From the NCBI RefSeq assembly GCF_000403455.2, contig NZ_KE159721.1, positions 31,258-95,257 on the forward strand: a stretch of 64,000 nucleotides of DNA, in the 5' to 3' direction. A program made the translations under genes and the position numbers. The notes below the pieces were generated by a model, which was given only the letters and a program-made list of their open reading frames with translations, was not told the origin of the DNA and ran no database searches. This DNA comes from Dorea sp. 5-2 (GTDB taxonomy: Bacteria > Bacillota > Clostridia > Lachnospirales > Lachnospiraceae). Below, piece after piece: positions 62,151 to 64,000 of the stretch; within the stretch, counting starts at the first letter, position 1, and the number at the start of each line of letters is the position of its first letter.

Positions 62151-62225
62151 GGGAAACCATGCGCCTGCCGGACAAAAAGAAAAAGGAAGAAATCCGGGTC
62201 ATCCAGTTTAAGGAGGAAGAATCAT

Positions 62226-63695
62226 ATGGAGAAAACATTTGTGCATCCATACATGCCCAACAGTGTTCCGGAGGTGCAGAGACAGTTGCTTGAGGAACTG
62301 GGGGCAGAAAGCATCCGGGAGATATATGAAAGTATCATCCCCCAGGATCTGCTTTATAAGGACAGGCTCGATCTGCCGGAGCCGATACGCAGTGAATATG
62401 AGTTGAAGAAGCATGTGACAGGGATCCTGAATAAGAATATTTCCACAGAAGAATATTCAAGCTTCCTGGGAGCAGGATGTTATAAGCATCAGGTTCCGGC
62501 GGTCTGCGATGAGATCAATACCAGGGGAGAATTCCTGACGGCGTACTGCGGAGATACGTATTCGGATCACGGGAAGATGCAGGCGATCTTCGAGTATACC
62601 AGTATGATGGGAGAGCTTCTGGATGCAGACGTCGTGAGTTACACTACCTATGACGCGGGACAGTCCGTGTGTTCATCGTTCCGGATGGCGCTTCGGATAC
62701 ACAGCGCGGCGGGACGGGACCGGTCTGTGATCCTGGTACCGGACACCATGAATCCGGATATCTTAAGCCAGGCGGACGCGTATTGCCGCAATGTGGGAAG
62801 GATCGAGAAGGTGGCGCATATTCCGGAGTCGGGGTTGATGAATCTGGCAGAGCTTGAGAAGAGGCTTGAGAAAGGGGATGTGGCGGCAGTCTTCTATGAG
62901 AATCCGTCTTATCTTGGGTTCTTCGAGGAGCAGGCGGAAGACGTCGCGTCGGCAGCGCACCGGTATGGGGCGGTCTGTATCGCACAGCCGCAGGTATCGG
63001 CTCTGGGCGTGATGGAGAGTCCGATGAATCTGGGGGCGGACATCGTGTGCGGGGATATACAGCCTCTGGGAATGCATATGCAGTATGGCGGCGGGCAGGC
63101 AGGTTTCATCGCAAGCCATCCGAAGCTTGAATATATGGAGCAGTTCCCGACTTATATGTATGGGATCGCGAAGACGGATAAGGAAGATACGTACGGATGG
63201 GGCAGGGCGATGAATTACCGGTGTTCTCATGGAAGCCGTGAGAAAGCGAACGAATACTTTGGCACGGAGACTGGCTTATGGGGAATTACGGCGGGAGTCT
63301 ATCTTGCCAGTATGGGACCGCAGGGAATGTTTGAGCTTGGGGAGACCATTTTGCAGAATCTCCGTTATCTGACGGTACGGTTAGACGCAATCGAGGGAGT
63401 GAAGGCAAATCCATTTGGAAGAAGTAATTTCCAGGAGGTGCTTGTGGACTTTCGTGCTTCGGGGAAAACGGTTGCCCAGATCAATCAGGCGCTTTTGAAG
63501 TATCAGATCTTCGGCGGGAAGGATATGAGCGGAGAATTCCCGGAACTGGGACAGTGTGCATTATACTGCGTATCGGAACTGACGGTGCAGGAAGAAATGG
63601 ATGCTCTTGCGGATGCACTGGAGGAGATCCTTGGACAGGAAAGTGTGAAGGAAGACCAAGAGCAGAAGGGAGGTTCGGGAAATGGGATACGTTAA
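62226..63695 (+). CDS. gcvPA: Glycine dehydrogenase (decarboxylating) subunit 1
   Basis: 489 residues. The N-terminal half subunit of P-protein: PYMPNSVPEVQRQLLEELGA at the start and SSFLGAGCYKHQVPAVCDEI are family hallmarks. With GcvPB it decarboxylates glycine using PLP and passes the aminomethyl group to GcvH. The C-terminal 20 residues are a charged tail longer than usual. AAGGAGGAAGAATC precedes the ATG. It overlaps gcvPB by 14 bases. Confidence 0.93.
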   Translation: MEKTFVHPYMPNSVPEVQRQLLEELGAESIREIYESIIPQDLLYKDRLDLPEPIRSEYELKKHVTGILNKNISTEEYSSFLGAGCYKHQVPAVCDEINTRGEFLTAYCGDTYSDHGKMQAIFEYTSMMGELLDADVVSYTTYDAGQSVCSSFRMALRIHSAAGRDRSVILVPDTMNPDILSQADAYCRNVGRIEKVAHIPESGLMNLAELEKRLEKGDVAAVFYENPSYLGFFEEQAEDVASAAHRYGAVCIAQPQVSALGVMESPMNLGADIVCGDIQPLGMHMQYGGGQAGFIASHPKLEYMEQFPTYMYGIAKTDKEDTYGWGRAMNYRCSHGSREKANEYFGTETGLWGITAGVYLASMGPQGMFELGETILQNLRYLTVRLDAIEGVKANPFGRSNFQEVLVDFRASGKTVAQINQALLKYQIFGGKDMSGEFPELGQCALYCVSELTVQEEMDALADALEEILGQESVKEDQEQKGGSGNGIR

Positions 63696-64000
63696 GAAAA
63701 ACAGAGATTTTCACGAGGCACGCTGGGACGAGCCGTTTATCATGGAGATGGGGAATCCTGGAGAGAGAGGCGTACTGATCCCGCGTGCATCGGAAGGCGT
63801 CCAAAGAGTCAGCGGCAGCGCGGCGGATCTGATCCCGGCAGGGCTTCGCAGGAAGAAGGCGCCGAAGCTTCCGGAAGTTTCACAGATGCAGGTACTGCGC
63901 CATTATATGCGTCTTTCCCAGGAAACCATCGGAACAGATTTGAATATAGATATCGGGCTTGGAACCTGTACGATGAAGTATAGTCCGAAGATCCATGAGC
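63682..64000 (+). CDS. gcvPB: Glycine dehydrogenase (decarboxylating) subunit 2, 5' part
   Basis: The first 106 codons lie in the window and the gene runs off the end. FHEARWDEPFIMEMGNPGER, VLIPRASEGVQ and the IGLGTCTMKYSPKIHE end match the N-terminus of GcvPB. The PLP lysine lies beyond the window. GGAGG lies about 10 bases before the ATG, inside gcvPA. Confidence 0.92.
   Translation, partial: MGYVKKNRDFHEARWDEPFIMEMGNPGERGVLIPRASEGVQRVSGSAADLIPAGLRRKKAPKLPEVSQMQVLRHYMRLSQETIGTDLNIDIGLGTCTMKYSPKIHE

Overview
The window reads as chromosome of a low-to-mid GC Gram-positive gut anaerobe of the Clostridia, most likely a Lachnospiraceae member. This rests on strong AGGAGG-type ribosome binding sites, lipoprotein signals, split glycine dehydrogenase genes (gcvPA/gcvPB), agr-like LytTR/GHKL regulators, paired ABC/two-component modules, clostridial mobilization modules and a group II intron. 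The exact genus cannot be fixed from sequence alone.

Region 1 (1-6254) is accessory DNA: two XRE regulators, an Rpn/PD-(D/E)XK nuclease with its own small XRE protein, a small membrane-anchored protein, and an intact relaxase/MobC pair with a hairpin-rich candidate oriT. Region 2 (6255-22496) is a sulfur amino-acid island. It holds an Rrf2 regulator, a Cys-codon-rich leader peptide followed by an intrinsic terminator, cysK, a frameshifted second Rrf2 gene, a polar amino-acid (probably cystine) ABC transporter, azlCD, a chimeric glutamate-cysteine ligase/glutamine amidotransferase remnant, a nonsense-interrupted larE, a LysR gene, pdxST (PLP for the PLP enzymes), metY, a YezD-like small protein, metNI, a TcyP-type cystine symporter and metQ. 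A box ATAAACCTATT-N4-TAGTA lies at both the cysK and metY promoters, which suggests one regulon.

Region 3 (22496-40331) is a patchwork of mobile and decayed DNA. It has an IS3-type element inserted in a group II intron reverse-transcriptase fragment, a second Rpn gene, two unrecognised cargo genes, a relaxase tail fused to a YbhB fragment, a MerR-tautomerase-SDR operon with a textbook 19-bp-spacer MerR promoter, and a 1474-bp tandem duplication of an IS1634-like transposase inside a DUF3800 gene. It also has a candidate structured RNA with its own promoter and terminator, a second decayed relaxase module, an ArsR/amidohydrolase pair with matching operators, and radical-SAM and HxlR remnants.

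Region 4 (40518-47525) is the least familiar part. A LytTR response regulator and GHKL kinase end in a 21-bp-spaced direct repeat that looks like their own operator. It is followed by three unrecognised helical proteins (two carrying frameshifts), a small HTH protein, and a pair consisting of a small protein with an N-terminal TNSSSSSF motif and a radical SAM/SPASM enzyme whose likely cluster motif is CX7CX6C. Region 5 (47503-57431, minus strand) carries two complete modules of response regulator, histidine kinase, ABC ATPase and FtsX-type permease, of the kind linked to antimicrobial-peptide sensing and export. Region 6 (57581-64000) is housekeeping-like: DUF2752, zinc-ribbon/DUF4234, a lipoprotein, a ferritin-like protein, an AcoX-type ATP-NAD kinase homologue, gcvPA and the start of gcvPB.

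Single-base lesions are unusually common (7959, 13689, 22790, 38145, 38305, 43455, 44545). They may be real decay or, for the homopolymer cases, sequencing error. All calls are from reading the sequence; no database search was run.
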